Source: Salinihabitans flavidus (GTDB lineage: Bacteria; Pseudomonadota; Alphaproteobacteria; Rhodobacterales; Rhodobacteraceae). From it: 50,319 nt of DNA. A program made the position numbers and the translations under genes. Shown piece by piece: positions 16,776 to 25,579 of this stretch. The notes below the pieces were generated by a model. That model made no database searches. It saw only the letters and a list, made by a program, of their open reading frames with translations, and was not told where the DNA came from. The stretch spans positions 1 through 50,319 of the forward strand of contig NZ_FODS01000024.1 of assembly GCF_900110425.1 (NCBI RefSeq), read 5' to 3'. Position 1 is the first letter of the stretch. Each line of letters begins with the position of its first letter.

Positions 16776-17594
16776 ATGACATCATCGCACGACATCCCCT
16801 CGGCCCAGATCCCACGCCCCCCGACCCGGCGTTTCGCGTCGGTCCGCACCATCGTCGCGCTGGTGCTGCGGGAGATGGCCACCACCTATGGCCGGTCTCC
16901 CGGCGGGTATATCTGGGCGGTGCTGGAGCCTGCGGGGGGCATCGCCCTGATGTCGCTGATCTTTTCGCTTGCCTTCCGAACTCCGGCCCTGGGGGTCAGC
17001 TTCCCGATCTTCTATGCCACCGGGCTGGTGCCATTCATGTTCTTCACCAACATAAGCCAGAAGGTTTCCAGTTCGCTTCTGTTCTCCAAACAGTTACTGG
17101 CCTATCCCACGGTGACCTTCATCGATGCCATCCTGGCGCGCTTCATACTGAATGTGATTACCCAGCTTCTGGTCGGTTACGTGATTTTCGTCGGCATCAT
17201 CATGATCTTCGACACCCGTGTCATGCCGGATCTGGCGACGATCGCCCAGACCTATGCACTCGTAACGCTTATGACGCTGGGGATCGGCGTTCTGAACTGT
17301 TTCCTGATGTCCCGCTTCAGTGTGTGGAAGAGTGCCTGGTCGATCCTGACGCGGCCGCTGTTCATCATTTCTTGTATCTTCTTTCTCTTCGAAGGCGTGC
17401 CTCAGCCTTATCGTGACTGGTTATGGTATAACCCGCTGGTGCATATTGTGGGTCTGATGCGGCGCGGGTTCTATCCCAGCTACGATGCGACCTATGTCTC
17501 GGTCCCCTACGTGGCCGGGGTTGGGATGATCACGCTGGTGATCGGCCTGCTCCTGCTGCGCCGATACCACCGCGATCTTCTGAACTCCGTGTGA
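16776..17594 (+). CDS. kpsM: capsular polysaccharide ABC exporter, permease subunit
   Basis: An ABC-2 type permease of 272 residues with about six membrane helices. The family start is visible: LVLREMATTYGRSPGGYIW, followed by hydrophobic segments including GIALMSLIFSLAF and FYATGLVPFMFF. It forms the inner-membrane pore with KpsT. ATG 16776 has GGGAG at proper spacing, so the longer frame from 16731 is not needed. It is encoded divergently from kpsE-kpsT, unlike the contiguous kpsMT of E. coli. Confidence 0.9.
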   Translation: MTSSHDIPSAQIPRPPTRRFASVRTIVALVLREMATTYGRSPGGYIWAVLEPAGGIALMSLIFSLAFRTPALGVSFPIFYATGLVPFMFFTNISQKVSSSLLFSKQLLAYPTVTFIDAILARFILNVITQLLVGYVIFVGIIMIFDTRVMPDLATIAQTYALVTLMTLGIGVLNCFLMSRFSVWKSAWSILTRPLFIISCIFFLFEGVPQPYRDWLWYNPLVHIVGLMRRGFYPSYDATYVSVPYVAGVGMITLVIGLLLLRRYHRDLLNSV

Positions 17595-17614
17595 ACCGGC
17601 CCTGAACGGCCTGT

Positions 17615-18829
17615 TCATGCCTTTTTTTGCAAACTGCGCGCGGACGGGCCGGACGACAGCTTTGCCGACAGCCAGCGGCCCAGCCGGGAGGTCGACAAGC
17701 GGCCCAGACGATAGGCCCGGTCAGCATCGAGGAGCGCCTCCAGGGTGCGGGCCACCACCGCGTCCCACTCTTCCAGCGATGCGGATGCGGCCGGCCAGGA
17801 CGGCAGCGCGGGCAGGGCCGTCCCCGCGGCTGCCGCGCAGGCCTCCAGCCCGTCGCGCAGGGCCGCGTCAAGCTCGGCCAGAGCCTCGGGATCGTCGAGG
17901 GCCGGTGTCGGGGCAGTGATCCGGTCATGATAGGCCGCTTCCCGGTACCAGCGTGGATCGGTCAGCAACGCCTCCGCGTCGACCGGCGAGACCGCGGCAA
18001 GAAGCCGGTCCACATCGGCCCGCAAATCGGCCCGAATGCGCTGGACCTGACGGGGTTTGAAGCCCCAAAGACCGTGTGCGGTCGTCACCCGGCACCAGCG
18101 TTGGAACACGAACTCAACCGCCGAGTCGTGCGCGGTGGGACGAAAGCGGCGGTTGCGCAGAAGAAACCCGATCAGGGCCGGCGGCGCGGAGGCGTTTTTC
18201 GCCTGTCCGCTTTCCAGCGCAAGACCGAACTGCCCGGCGAAGGCCCCGGTCACGTCCTGCTTGGCCGTCTGCACACGGAGCCGCACCCCCGGCACCCGCG
18301 ACCAGGCTTCGAGCTGCTCTCCCAGGCGGTAGCGGATGGCAGGCCGGGACAGCCAGACATCGAAGCTCAGCCCGCTCCACACGCCCCATTGCCAATAGGC
18401 CGCGTTGAGCCATTCCAGCGGCGGGCGCACGAAAGCGATCACCTCTATCCGTCTCTCCGAGGCATCCGGGAAATGCGCCGCGAAGGCCTCGGCATGGGCA
18501 ATCCACCCTTCGTTCGACAGGATCGGCACATAGCCTCTCCGGTGGCCGTCCGCGACCGTCCGGCGCATTGCGGCCCAGAAAGCCCCCGGCGTCTCCTTAC
18601 CGGGAATATTGGGCCAACTGGCATAGCCATAGGGCGATGTCCGGGCCGCCAGGCGCAGGGACCGGCCAGACAACACACGGCCTTGGCCCACATCCGCCCG
18701 GTAAACGGTATAACGATACTTTTGCCCGGTCTCATCGCTCAGGTCGGGCTGCGCCGAGAGCGCCGATTGCAAGGCCGAACTGCCGCATTTCGGGGCGCCG
18801 ATATGCAGAATGCAGGTGATGTCCCTCAT
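17615..18829 (-). CDS. sulfotransferase-like protein
   Basis: 404 residues. The N-terminal CILHIGAPKCGSSALQSAL matches the 5'-phosphosulfate loop of PAPS-dependent sulfotransferases. VIAFVRPPLEWLNAAYWQW resembles the 3'-phosphate segment (R followed by P...W/Y). The remainder is not clearly related to a characterised enzyme. It probably sulfates the polysaccharide or a glycoconjugate. It is downstream of the large glycosyltransferase (49-bp gap, same strand) and is convergent with kpsM. It is one of five sulfotransferase-like genes in the window and separate from the other four. Confidence 0.75.
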   Translation of the reverse strand: MRDITCILHIGAPKCGSSALQSALSAQPDLSDETGQKYRYTVYRADVGQGRVLSGRSLRLAARTSPYGYASWPNIPGKETPGAFWAAMRRTVADGHRRGYVPILSNEGWIAHAEAFAAHFPDASERRIEVIAFVRPPLEWLNAAYWQWGVWSGLSFDVWLSRPAIRYRLGEQLEAWSRVPGVRLRVQTAKQDVTGAFAGQFGLALESGQAKNASAPPALIGFLLRNRRFRPTAHDSAVEFVFQRWCRVTTAHGLWGFKPRQVQRIRADLRADVDRLLAAVSPVDAEALLTDPRWYREAAYHDRITAPTPALDDPEALAELDAALRDGLEACAAAAGTALPALPSWPAASASLEEWDAVVARTLEALLDADRAYRLGRLSTSRLGRWLSAKLSSGPSARSLQKKA

Positions 18830-18878
18830 ACCGATACCGGGTCCGTCTCTGGTCGGGATATATCCTCAACACCCCGGT

Positions 18879-21443
18879 TCATTTTCGCGCGCGACCTTCC
18901 CAGAAACGCAGCACATCTTCAAGCAGGCGCGCGGGATCGCCCTGCCCGTCCGTCAGTGGCACCACACCCCCCTGCCCGCCCGTCTCCAGCGCCGCGCGCA
19001 CCGCCTCGGCCTGGGCCCCGAGATCGAAACACCAGACCGGCAGGCCGGTCGCCAGCGCCTCGCGGGTGGCAAAGGAAAAGGTCTCCGGCCAGACTGACGG
19101 AATCACCCAGCCGGTGATGCCATAGCGGGCCACCAGCGCGGGAATATCCGCGTGGCGATAGTTGCCATGCACGATGGCGGGTGGCGCCAGGCGATAGCCG
19201 GGATCGAGATTGCCGATGACCACCAGATCCGCGCGCCGGTCACCGGCCAGCAAACGACTGAGGCCGGACAGGACCGCGGCCCCCTTCTGATAGCCGACAT
19301 TGCCCAGAACCCCGATGACCGGCCGCGCCCCCGGCTCCGGCGGCGCGACGCGGGAAATGTCGGACAGGGGCAGATGCGGGCGCACCCGCACCGCCGCCGC
19401 GCCGGGGCACGCCTGCGTGACGAGGGCGCGGCTGGCCTCTGAAAAGACGGTGACCTCATCGGCGGCGACCATCAGTCCGCACCAGGCCGCGCGCCATTCG
19501 GTCAGGCTCACCGTCGTGCCATCGGCCCGTTGAAAAACATGCGCCGGATCGCAGTTGCCGGTCTTTGGCAGACCGCGGTAGAGCCCGTCGGCGTCCAGAA
19601 GCGTATAAGACGGGCTGAGCGGCAGGTAATCGTGAATCAGCACCTCGATCCGGTCCTCATCCCCGCTTGCCAGCTTGCGCAGCATGCCCGGCAACGCCGC
19701 CGGATCGCGGTCGCCGGCCCCGCAGTTATACACCACGCGGCGCGCGTTCACCGGCTCCAGAATCCGTTCGATCAGGGTGAAATCGTCACACACACCCTGG
19801 GTGATGCCATCGGCGCCGTGCACCTCCAGCCGCCAGCGGTGCATCTGTCCGACCCGCAGAACCAGCGCCGCCCCCCCGGCCGCGATGTCCTTGGCAACGC
19901 GGCGTTCGAGATACTTCTCGGCGCCGCCCCCCATCGCATGGGCGAGATAGAGCGGCATGCGCCCGTCCTGCCGCGCCGCCGCCCAGGCGACCGCAAGCGC
20001 CAGCCGTGCGGTGGTCATCGGGTCACGGCGGATGAACTCCTGAACCTGCCGATCATAGTCCGGGTAGCGCCGTGCGATCACCGCGGCGCTGTCCACCATC
20101 CGCCGGCGCTTTTCCGCGGTTCCGAAAGACCCCGCCCCGCGGTGCTCCACGAAGAGCCCTGCCAGACCCAGATGGCGCCCCCCAAGGGCGCGGGTCTTCT
20201 GGCACCAATCCGTCTCTTCTCCATAGCCGCGCCCGAACGCGGTATCGAAGTGTGGCACCTGCGCAAGAAAAGCGCGGCTCATGGCCATGCAGAACCCCAC
20301 CCCGGTCGGGGCCTCGGCCAGCGCGGCACCGGGATGAAAGCGCCGGGCGATGGCATCGAGCCGGTCCCCCTCGCCGGGATCGAGCCCGCTCGCCCGGCAG
20401 ATGACCGGGGCCGAGAAAATCTCGGCGTCGTTGGACATCGGGGTGACGCTGGCCACCGTGCGATCCTCCAGAAGCGGTCCGATCAGGCGCGAGGCCCAGC
20501 CTTCCGGCACGAAGGCATCGGAATTGAGCACGATCACCGGGCCTTCCCCGCCACAGCCCTCCAGGGCCCGGGCAAACCCCGTGTTGACCGAGGCGATGAA
20601 CCCGAGGTTCTGCGAGTTTTCGATCAACTCGATCTGCCCCCCCTGCCCGTTCCGCCCGGCCCAGTCGCGCAGGAAAGGTCGGACACGGGGATCGGTCGAG
20701 GCGTCTTCGATCAGGATCAGGCGCCACGGCAGATCGGTGTGGCGCGCCACACGACCCAACGCCTCTTCGAGCAACTCGAAGGCGTTGAAAACCGGCAGGA
20801 TGATCGTCACCCCGTCGCCCCCGGCCTTGGGCGCAGGCGTCCCGGCAGGCTCGAAAAGGCGGGAGTCGAGAGGTTGGGCCGGGATCTGCGCGGACAGACC
20901 CAGTGCGGTCTTCACCGCCTCACGCGCACCGAAATCACCATGCCTGCGCCAGCGCCACAAATCCGGCAGGGTCCGGAACAGGGTCGCCCCGAAGCGCGGC
21001 CAAAGGGCGAAGGTGGCAAGTTGCACCCGCCAGCGGCGAAACCCGGGCAGATGCACCCCATAGCCCACACCGCCGCGTGTGAATTCCAGATGCAAGGGCG
21101 CCGGCGCAAAGGGCAGATCGAACCCGAACTGGCCCGCCCCGGTCTTTCCCGATGTCACCACGGGGCGGGTTTCATGGCGCGCGGGGCCGATCCTCACCGA
21201 GACCAGTTCTGCCTCGGCGCGCCCGGACAGGACCAACCGCCCCTGATCGAGCACCACCGGGTCCAGCACCCCCGGCACCGCCCCGCCCGTGGCCTCTGAC
21301 AGGTCGCACCCGGCGCCGGACAAGGTCAGATGGCGCGCGGCATAGCGCCGGAACACCTGATGGAGCCGCCCGAACCGGGACAGGCTCCGGCGCCCCGGCA
21401 TCGGCACCGATCCGACGTTCTGTCCAGATTTCAGTTGTTGCAT
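18879..21443 (-). CDS. two-domain glycosyltransferase (GT2 + GT4-like)
   Basis: 854 residues. A GT-A domain at about 205-460 shows VTIILPVFNAFELLEEAL, LIEDASTDPR, ENSQNLGFIASVNTG and VLNSDAFVPEGW, a family-2 pattern, followed by YGEETDWCQK. A C-terminal GT-B-like half has ARPVIGVLGNVGYQKG and PSVWPETFSFATREALATG, a family-4 donor site. It may therefore add two sugars in turn. The ATG at 21443 has AGGGG just upstream; the frame extends 67 codons further, but that part crosses a parS site and looks non-coding. It lies downstream of parB. Confidence 0.85.
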   Translation of the reverse strand: MQQLKSGQNVGSVPMPGRRSLSRFGRLHQVFRRYAARHLTLSGAGCDLSEATGGAVPGVLDPVVLDQGRLVLSGRAEAELVSVRIGPARHETRPVVTSGKTGAGQFGFDLPFAPAPLHLEFTRGGVGYGVHLPGFRRWRVQLATFALWPRFGATLFRTLPDLWRWRRHGDFGAREAVKTALGLSAQIPAQPLDSRLFEPAGTPAPKAGGDGVTIILPVFNAFELLEEALGRVARHTDLPWRLILIEDASTDPRVRPFLRDWAGRNGQGGQIELIENSQNLGFIASVNTGFARALEGCGGEGPVIVLNSDAFVPEGWASRLIGPLLEDRTVASVTPMSNDAEIFSAPVICRASGLDPGEGDRLDAIARRFHPGAALAEAPTGVGFCMAMSRAFLAQVPHFDTAFGRGYGEETDWCQKTRALGGRHLGLAGLFVEHRGAGSFGTAEKRRRMVDSAAVIARRYPDYDRQVQEFIRRDPMTTARLALAVAWAAARQDGRMPLYLAHAMGGGAEKYLERRVAKDIAAGGAALVLRVGQMHRWRLEVHGADGITQGVCDDFTLIERILEPVNARRVVYNCGAGDRDPAALPGMLRKLASGDEDRIEVLIHDYLPLSPSYTLLDADGLYRGLPKTGNCDPAHVFQRADGTTVSLTEWRAAWCGLMVAADEVTVFSEASRALVTQACPGAAAVRVRPHLPLSDISRVAPPEPGARPVIGVLGNVGYQKGAAVLSGLSRLLAGDRRADLVVIGNLDPGYRLAPPAIVHGNYRHADIPALVARYGITGWVIPSVWPETFSFATREALATGLPVWCFDLGAQAEAVRAALETGGQGGVVPLTDGQGDPARLLEDVLRFWEGRARK

Positions 21444-21570
21444 GACCCCTGCCCCCCGGCGCATTCGTCTATATCGCGGATTCGTGGATTGCAATTGCCG
21501 CTCCGCCCCGGCCGCCTCAACCAGCGCAGGCTCAGGGCCATCCGGACTGCGGGCGGAAGACCGATACGGT

Positions 21571-21585
21571 GTTTCGCAGCGAAAC
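21571..21585. promoter_or_regulatory. parS-like site 1
   Basis: The palindrome GTTTCGCAGCGAAAC lies 31 bp beyond the 3' end of parB. An identical copy lies between parA and parB (22721-22735). Two identical 15-bp palindromes flanking parB are best explained as ParB-binding centromere sites. Confidence 0.75.
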
Positions 21586-21616
21586 AGGGCCGCTTCGCAA
21601 CTCACGTCGGCCAGCC

Positions 21617-22669
21617 TCAGCCGCCGGTGCGATCGCGCAGCCACGCCATCAGATCGCGGCGCAGGGCATCATCCATCCGCGGACCGCTCAGCATGAGACT
21701 GCCGTCCCGGCGCTGTGTCACATTCAGGCCGGGCAGGGCTTCTACATTCGCCTCCTTCTGTGTGGAATGTGTCCCTGTTGCCGCTGATAGAGACTGTTTT
21801 TTCTCCTCCAGCACAGCCTTCAGGGTTGCCTGTTCTTCAGTGGCATCGGTCGGGGGACGCGCGGTAAGCGCCGCGCGCAGGCGACCTTGCAGGCCGGCAT
21901 CCTCTTTCAGGGCGCGCGACAGGACGAGGCCAAGGCGTTCGGTCATCGCATCGGGAAAACGCAGCGCCCCATCAAGCGCGCGCACGATCGGCAGGAAAGA
22001 GCCGATCTTCGACCGACGCGGTCGGGTGGCGGAGCCAAAGAGATGCGACAGGGCCGCGCGATCCGTCTCGAACACGCCCTGATCGACGGATTCCACAACG
22101 ATATGCGCCCGCTCATAATAGCTCAGATTGGCCCGGATCTCGTTTTCCTCGACCATGCTCAGATACGCCTGCGCTATGTCTTCAGGCTGGCGCAGAAGAA
22201 CCAGTGCCTTTGCATACCGCGCGTCACCGGTCTCCGCGTGGAGCGCCCGCAACGCCTGGCAGCGGCGCCAGCCCGAGAGCAGCCCGTAGCCGCCGCTGTC
22301 GGGCAGGGAGACCACCTCGATCGGCGTCTGCTGGCCCCGCGCCCTGAGGCTGTCCATCAGCGCCGCCTGCTCCTCGGGGTCCAGCACCATCCGGTCGCGG
22401 GAGATATAATCATCCCGGATCTCGTCCAGCGGAATCTCGATCACCATCCGCCCGCTGTCCCTTGCCCGGATCAGGCTGGTGCTCATTTCATCCAGCGCTG
22501 CGCGGGCCGCGACGTCAGCGGCCACATCGGCGATGGGGGCCCGGCGCTGTGTGGGCCCGGGGAACTGAGAACCAGGCGCGTCATCTGCGTGAAGAGCGCT
22601 TGTCTCATCCTGCGGAGCGGCGGGCAGATGCCCCGGCCCGATCGGCGCCAAACGTTTGCGTTTTGCCAT
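21617..22669 (-). CDS. parB: ParB-family plasmid partition protein
   Basis: Binds the plasmid centromere (parS) and works with ParA to move copies apart. The 350-residue protein has a ParB/Srx nuclease-like domain: IPLDEIRDDYISRDRM, SLRARGQQTPIEV and LLSGWRRCQALRAL. A helix-turn-helix region follows (MVEENEIRANLSYYERA). The C-terminus (SLMLSGPRMDDALRRDLMAW) resembles the RepB/ParB plasmid branch. ATG 22669 has AAGG upstream. It lies 74 bp behind parA, with one parS-like palindrome in the gap and another just past its stop. Confidence 0.92.
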   Translation of the reverse strand: MAKRKRLAPIGPGHLPAAPQDETSALHADDAPGSQFPGPTQRRAPIADVAADVAARAALDEMSTSLIRARDSGRMVIEIPLDEIRDDYISRDRMVLDPEEQAALMDSLRARGQQTPIEVVSLPDSGGYGLLSGWRRCQALRALHAETGDARYAKALVLLRQPEDIAQAYLSMVEENEIRANLSYYERAHIVVESVDQGVFETDRAALSHLFGSATRPRRSKIGSFLPIVRALDGALRFPDAMTERLGLVLSRALKEDAGLQGRLRAALTARPPTDATEEQATLKAVLEEKKQSLSAATGTHSTQKEANVEALPGLNVTQRRDGSLMLSGPRMDDALRRDLMAWLRDRTGG

Positions 22670-22720
22670 ATCAAGACACCTTTTCTGTCAAACTCCGACG
22701 CTGCGAGACAGCCGCGCGGC

Positions 22721-22735
22721 GTTTCGCAGCGAAAC
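22721..22735. promoter_or_regulatory. parS-like site 2
   Basis: GTTTCGCAGCGAAAC in the short parA-parB gap, identical to the copy at 21571. A site here could also let ParB influence its own expression. Confidence 0.75.
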
Positions 22736-22743
22736 ATCCCCCC

Positions 22744-24135
22744 TCACTCTGCCGCCGCCTGCGCGGCAAGCTCATCGCGACGCCAGCTTCCCACGAGCAA
22801 CTGCTTGAACGTGGTATAGGTGGCGTCGAACACCTCGCGCCCCCGCACATAGGTTTCGCGATTGAAATCGCGGTAGTCGGCCTCGTATATACCGCGCACC
22901 TGTTCGCCCGCCTGACCGATCAGGGCGGTGTAATCCTGCCGTTCAGGGCTGAGGGCCGACCCGAGATAGGCCTGCATCAGCGCGGCCAGTTCGGCCTGCT
23001 GGGTGCCGTCGTAGCGAGTGATGAGGGCGCGCACCGCGTCCCATTGAAATGCCAGCCGGTCCCGCCCTAGGGCGCGGGCCGCCATGTTCTCCGCATCCTC
23101 GATCGAACTGAAGGTCGAGTGCAGCATATCGAAGAACCGCCCCGTGGAATCGAACTCCAGAAAGGAGGCCCCGAGCGGCACCAGGAGAATATCCGCGGCC
23201 GCCAGCCCGTTGATCGTCAGGTAGCCGAGGGCAGGGGGGGTATCGAGAAAGATGACATCATAGGAGTCCAGCACCCCGTCGGCGGTAAAGATGTCGGTCA
23301 GGGCGTCCCAGAGTTTCCAGCCGCGCCCCTGCATGCGCCAGACCGGCACCTGAAACTCGGCCCAGTAGAGATTGAGCTGGGCCCCGATCAGGTCGATATT
23401 CGGCCAGTGGGTTTTCTGGATCATGTCCTGGCTTCGGCACTCCAGCGCTTCGCCAAGCGTGTCGTCGAGCGGTTGCGGCGCGTCGCCCCGATCCAGCCGG
23501 CGTTGATTCTCGGCCCGGAGATAGTTGGCGTAATGGCGCGCCAGAAGCGGAAAGACCGTCTGCCATTCATCGCTCACCCGGCCGCCGAAAATCGAGGTCA
23601 TCGAGCCCTGGCTGTCGAGATCGACCACCAGCACCCGGTAGCCATCGAGCGCGGCCGCCATTGCCAGATGCGCCGCCGTTGAGGTCTTGCCCACGCCGCC
23701 CTTGAAATTGGCCACTGCCGTGATTTTGGCCGGTAGATCCTTGGGGCGGTAGGGGAGGTAATTCTTGGCCTTGGACCCTTCGGCGGCAAAATGGGCCCGG
23801 AGCCGCAACACCTCATCGAGGGAAAACCACTTGGCGCCGCCATCTGTCTCGCTGCGCCCTTGCGGAAGGTCCGGGTTCTGTTTCAACACCCGACGGAAAT
23901 GGCCGGTGGCGACGGGGATCAGATACCGCGTAATTTCCCAGGTGGAGAACAGGCGCAATTGCCGGGTGCCGTGCTCCTCCATTCCGCGCGATGCCAGATC
24001 TGCCCGCCCACGGGCATAGGCATGGGCAATCGCCTGGAAGTCTTCGGTTGTCGCAGGCGCTCCGAGCGCGGAAGAGGCCGCGTCCGGATCAATCCGAAGA
24101 TAGGGAGGAAGCCCGGATAAGCTGCTGGAGGTCAT
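22744..24135 (-). CDS. parA: ParA-family plasmid partition ATPase
   Basis: 463 residues. An N-terminal region of about 130 residues, likely with a DNA-binding fold (STWEITRYLI, WFSLDEVLRLRAHF), precedes the ATPase domain. It has the deviant Walker A KGGVGKTS (145-152), VLVVDLDSQGS and VIFLDTPPALGYLT. The long form with an N-terminal domain usually represses its own promoter. ATG 24135 is preferred over an in-frame start at 24177, which falls in the operator-like region. It is divergent from repA, with the origin between them. Confidence 0.93.
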   Translation of the reverse strand: MTSSSLSGLPPYLRIDPDAASSALGAPATTEDFQAIAHAYARGRADLASRGMEEHGTRQLRLFSTWEITRYLIPVATGHFRRVLKQNPDLPQGRSETDGGAKWFSLDEVLRLRAHFAAEGSKAKNYLPYRPKDLPAKITAVANFKGGVGKTSTAAHLAMAAALDGYRVLVVDLDSQGSMTSIFGGRVSDEWQTVFPLLARHYANYLRAENQRRLDRGDAPQPLDDTLGEALECRSQDMIQKTHWPNIDLIGAQLNLYWAEFQVPVWRMQGRGWKLWDALTDIFTADGVLDSYDVIFLDTPPALGYLTINGLAAADILLVPLGASFLEFDSTGRFFDMLHSTFSSIEDAENMAARALGRDRLAFQWDAVRALITRYDGTQQAELAALMQAYLGSALSPERQDYTALIGQAGEQVRGIYEADYRDFNRETYVRGREVFDATYTTFKQLLVGSWRRDELAAQAAAE

Positions 24136-24148
24136 ATGGATGCTCTCT

Positions 24149-24190
24149 ATGTTCGTATATCGCGACAGTATAAGCAAAAAAGGCGAACAT
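24149..24190. promoter_or_regulatory. putative parAB operator
   Basis: Inverted repeat atgttcg (24149-24155) and cgaacat (24184-24190) directly upstream of the parA ATG, surrounding a TATCGCGACAGTATA stretch. Position fits ParA autorepression. Confidence 0.4.
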
Positions 24191-24389
24191 GAAAGGAAAG
24201 AGCGGACAAAACCTGTATTTCTTTGCTTTTTCTCAGGAAAATCCGGTGACGTTTGGCGGAGGGCAGTGAATTTTGGGGCAAGGGAATGTCGATGCCTGTT
24301 ATATTTTTGTTAGCTTATTCGTTACGGTTTTCCTAGCAACGACGAGTTGGCTGTTTTCAAAGGCGTTTTGCGGGTTTTTGAGATCTGGT

Positions 24390-24450
24390 GCGACTCTGAT
24401 CCCACGATTAAGCGACTCTGATCCCACGTCCAGGCGATTCCGGACCCACG
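24390..24450. repeat. three 22-bp iterons (plasmid origin)
   Basis: gcgactctgatcccacg occurs at 24390 and 24412, and a variant gcgattccggacccacg at 24434. The spacing is exactly 22 bp, two helical turns. They lie 70-160 bp before repA, next to an AT-rich stretch (24290-24390) and a DnaA-box-like site. This is the expected structure of an iteron-regulated origin where RepA monomers bind. Confidence 0.8.
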
Positions 24451-24470
24451 ATCCGGCACTGGTCAGAGCC

Positions 24471-24479
24471 TGTGGACAA
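24471..24479 (-). promoter_or_regulatory. DnaA-box-like site
   Basis: tgtggacaa is one base from the reverse complement of the DnaA box TTATCCACA. It follows the iterons, as in many iteron origins that use host DnaA. Confidence 0.5.
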
Positions 24480-24550
24480 CTCTAGAGTAAGCGTCACTGA
24501 AACCCCGAAAGATTCGGGCCGTGAAAACGGAACCGGGCAGGCAGGTGAGA

Positions 24551-25579
24551 ATGGCAGGTGGTGTAGCAGGCAGCGGCGGGCTTTTGCCGGATCGGCATCC
24601 GACGGGGGATTTCTTTGTTTGCGGAATTTTCGATGCCAGCCCCAAGGATGATCTGGCCAGCATGGAGCATCCGGTCTTCTCGCTCGCGACCCGGCCCGAC
24701 CGGCGCATCCTGCGGTATGAACGGGGTGGAAAGACGGTGGAGGTCATCCCGAGCGTGAAGGGCAGGGCGACCATCCACGACAAGGACATCCTGATCTATT
24801 GCGTCAGCCAGCTCATGGCGGCGATGAACGCCGGCCAGGAGATTTCACGCAAGTTGCAGATCAAGGCCTATGACCTTCTGGTGGCGACCAACAGGGACAC
24901 CTCCGGCGATGCCTATGCGCGGCTTCGCGAGGCCTTCGAGAGGCTGGCCGGTACGCGGATCACCACCAACCTGGAGACAGGCGGTCTGCAGACGACCAGC
25001 GGGTTCGGTCTGATCGAAAGCTGGGAGATCGTGCGGCGCTCGCGCGGGGGGCGGATGATCAGCGTGTCGGTAACCCTGTCGGAATGGCTTTTCCGCGCGG
25101 TCGTGTCGAAATCCGTGCTGACGCTCAGCCGCGATTATTTCCGCCTGCGCAAGCCCTTGGAGCGGCGCCTCTATGAGTTGGTCCGCAAGCATTGTGGCCG
25201 TCAGCGGCACTGGCGTGCCAGCGTGACCACCCTGCATGCCAAGTCCGGCTCCACCGCGCCGCTCAGGGTGTTTCGCGCCGCATTGCGACGGATGATTGCC
25301 GAGGCGAGCCTGCCCGATTACCACCTCGAAGAGGTGCCGGGCGACATCATCGCCTTTTCCCGGCGGGATCAGGTGGTGGACGGGGATGGCCCGCTGCTGG
25401 CGCCCGGCACCCTTGAGGCGGCGCGCGCCCTGTGCCCCGGGGTGGATGTCTATGCGCTCGAGGCCGAGTGGCGAAGCTGGTGGGCCGACACCGGCCGCAA
25501 ACCCCTCAAGAGCGCGGATGCCGCTTTTCTGGGGTGGGTCAAACGGCGCCGGCCCGGTGCCGGCGGAAAGGCGGGCTGA
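24551..25579 (+). CDS. repA: RepA-type plasmid replication initiator (RPA domain)
   Basis: 342 residues. The sequence follows the replication initiator protein A family: LLPDRHPTGDFFVCGI, SMEHPVFSLATRPD, IHDKDILIYCVSQLM and SRDYFRLRKPLERRLYELV. It should bind the iterons at 24390-24450 and open the origin. ATG 24551 has AGGTGAG close upstream; a GTG at 24521 would add ten residues and has no clear ribosome site. The stop overlaps the ATG of rmlC by one base (TGATG), so the initiator and the rhamnose operon are read on one message. RepA-type replicons with a nearby rhamnose operon are known in roseobacters as biofilm plasmids. Confidence 0.92.
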   Translation: MAGGVAGSGGLLPDRHPTGDFFVCGIFDASPKDDLASMEHPVFSLATRPDRRILRYERGGKTVEVIPSVKGRATIHDKDILIYCVSQLMAAMNAGQEISRKLQIKAYDLLVATNRDTSGDAYARLREAFERLAGTRITTNLETGGLQTTSGFGLIESWEIVRRSRGGRMISVSVTLSEWLFRAVVSKSVLTLSRDYFRLRKPLERRLYELVRKHCGRQRHWRASVTTLHAKSGSTAPLRVFRAALRRMIAEASLPDYHLEEVPGDIIAFSRRDQVVDGDGPLLAPGTLEAARALCPGVDVYALEAEWRSWWADTGRKPLKSADAAFLGWVKRRRPGAGGKAG

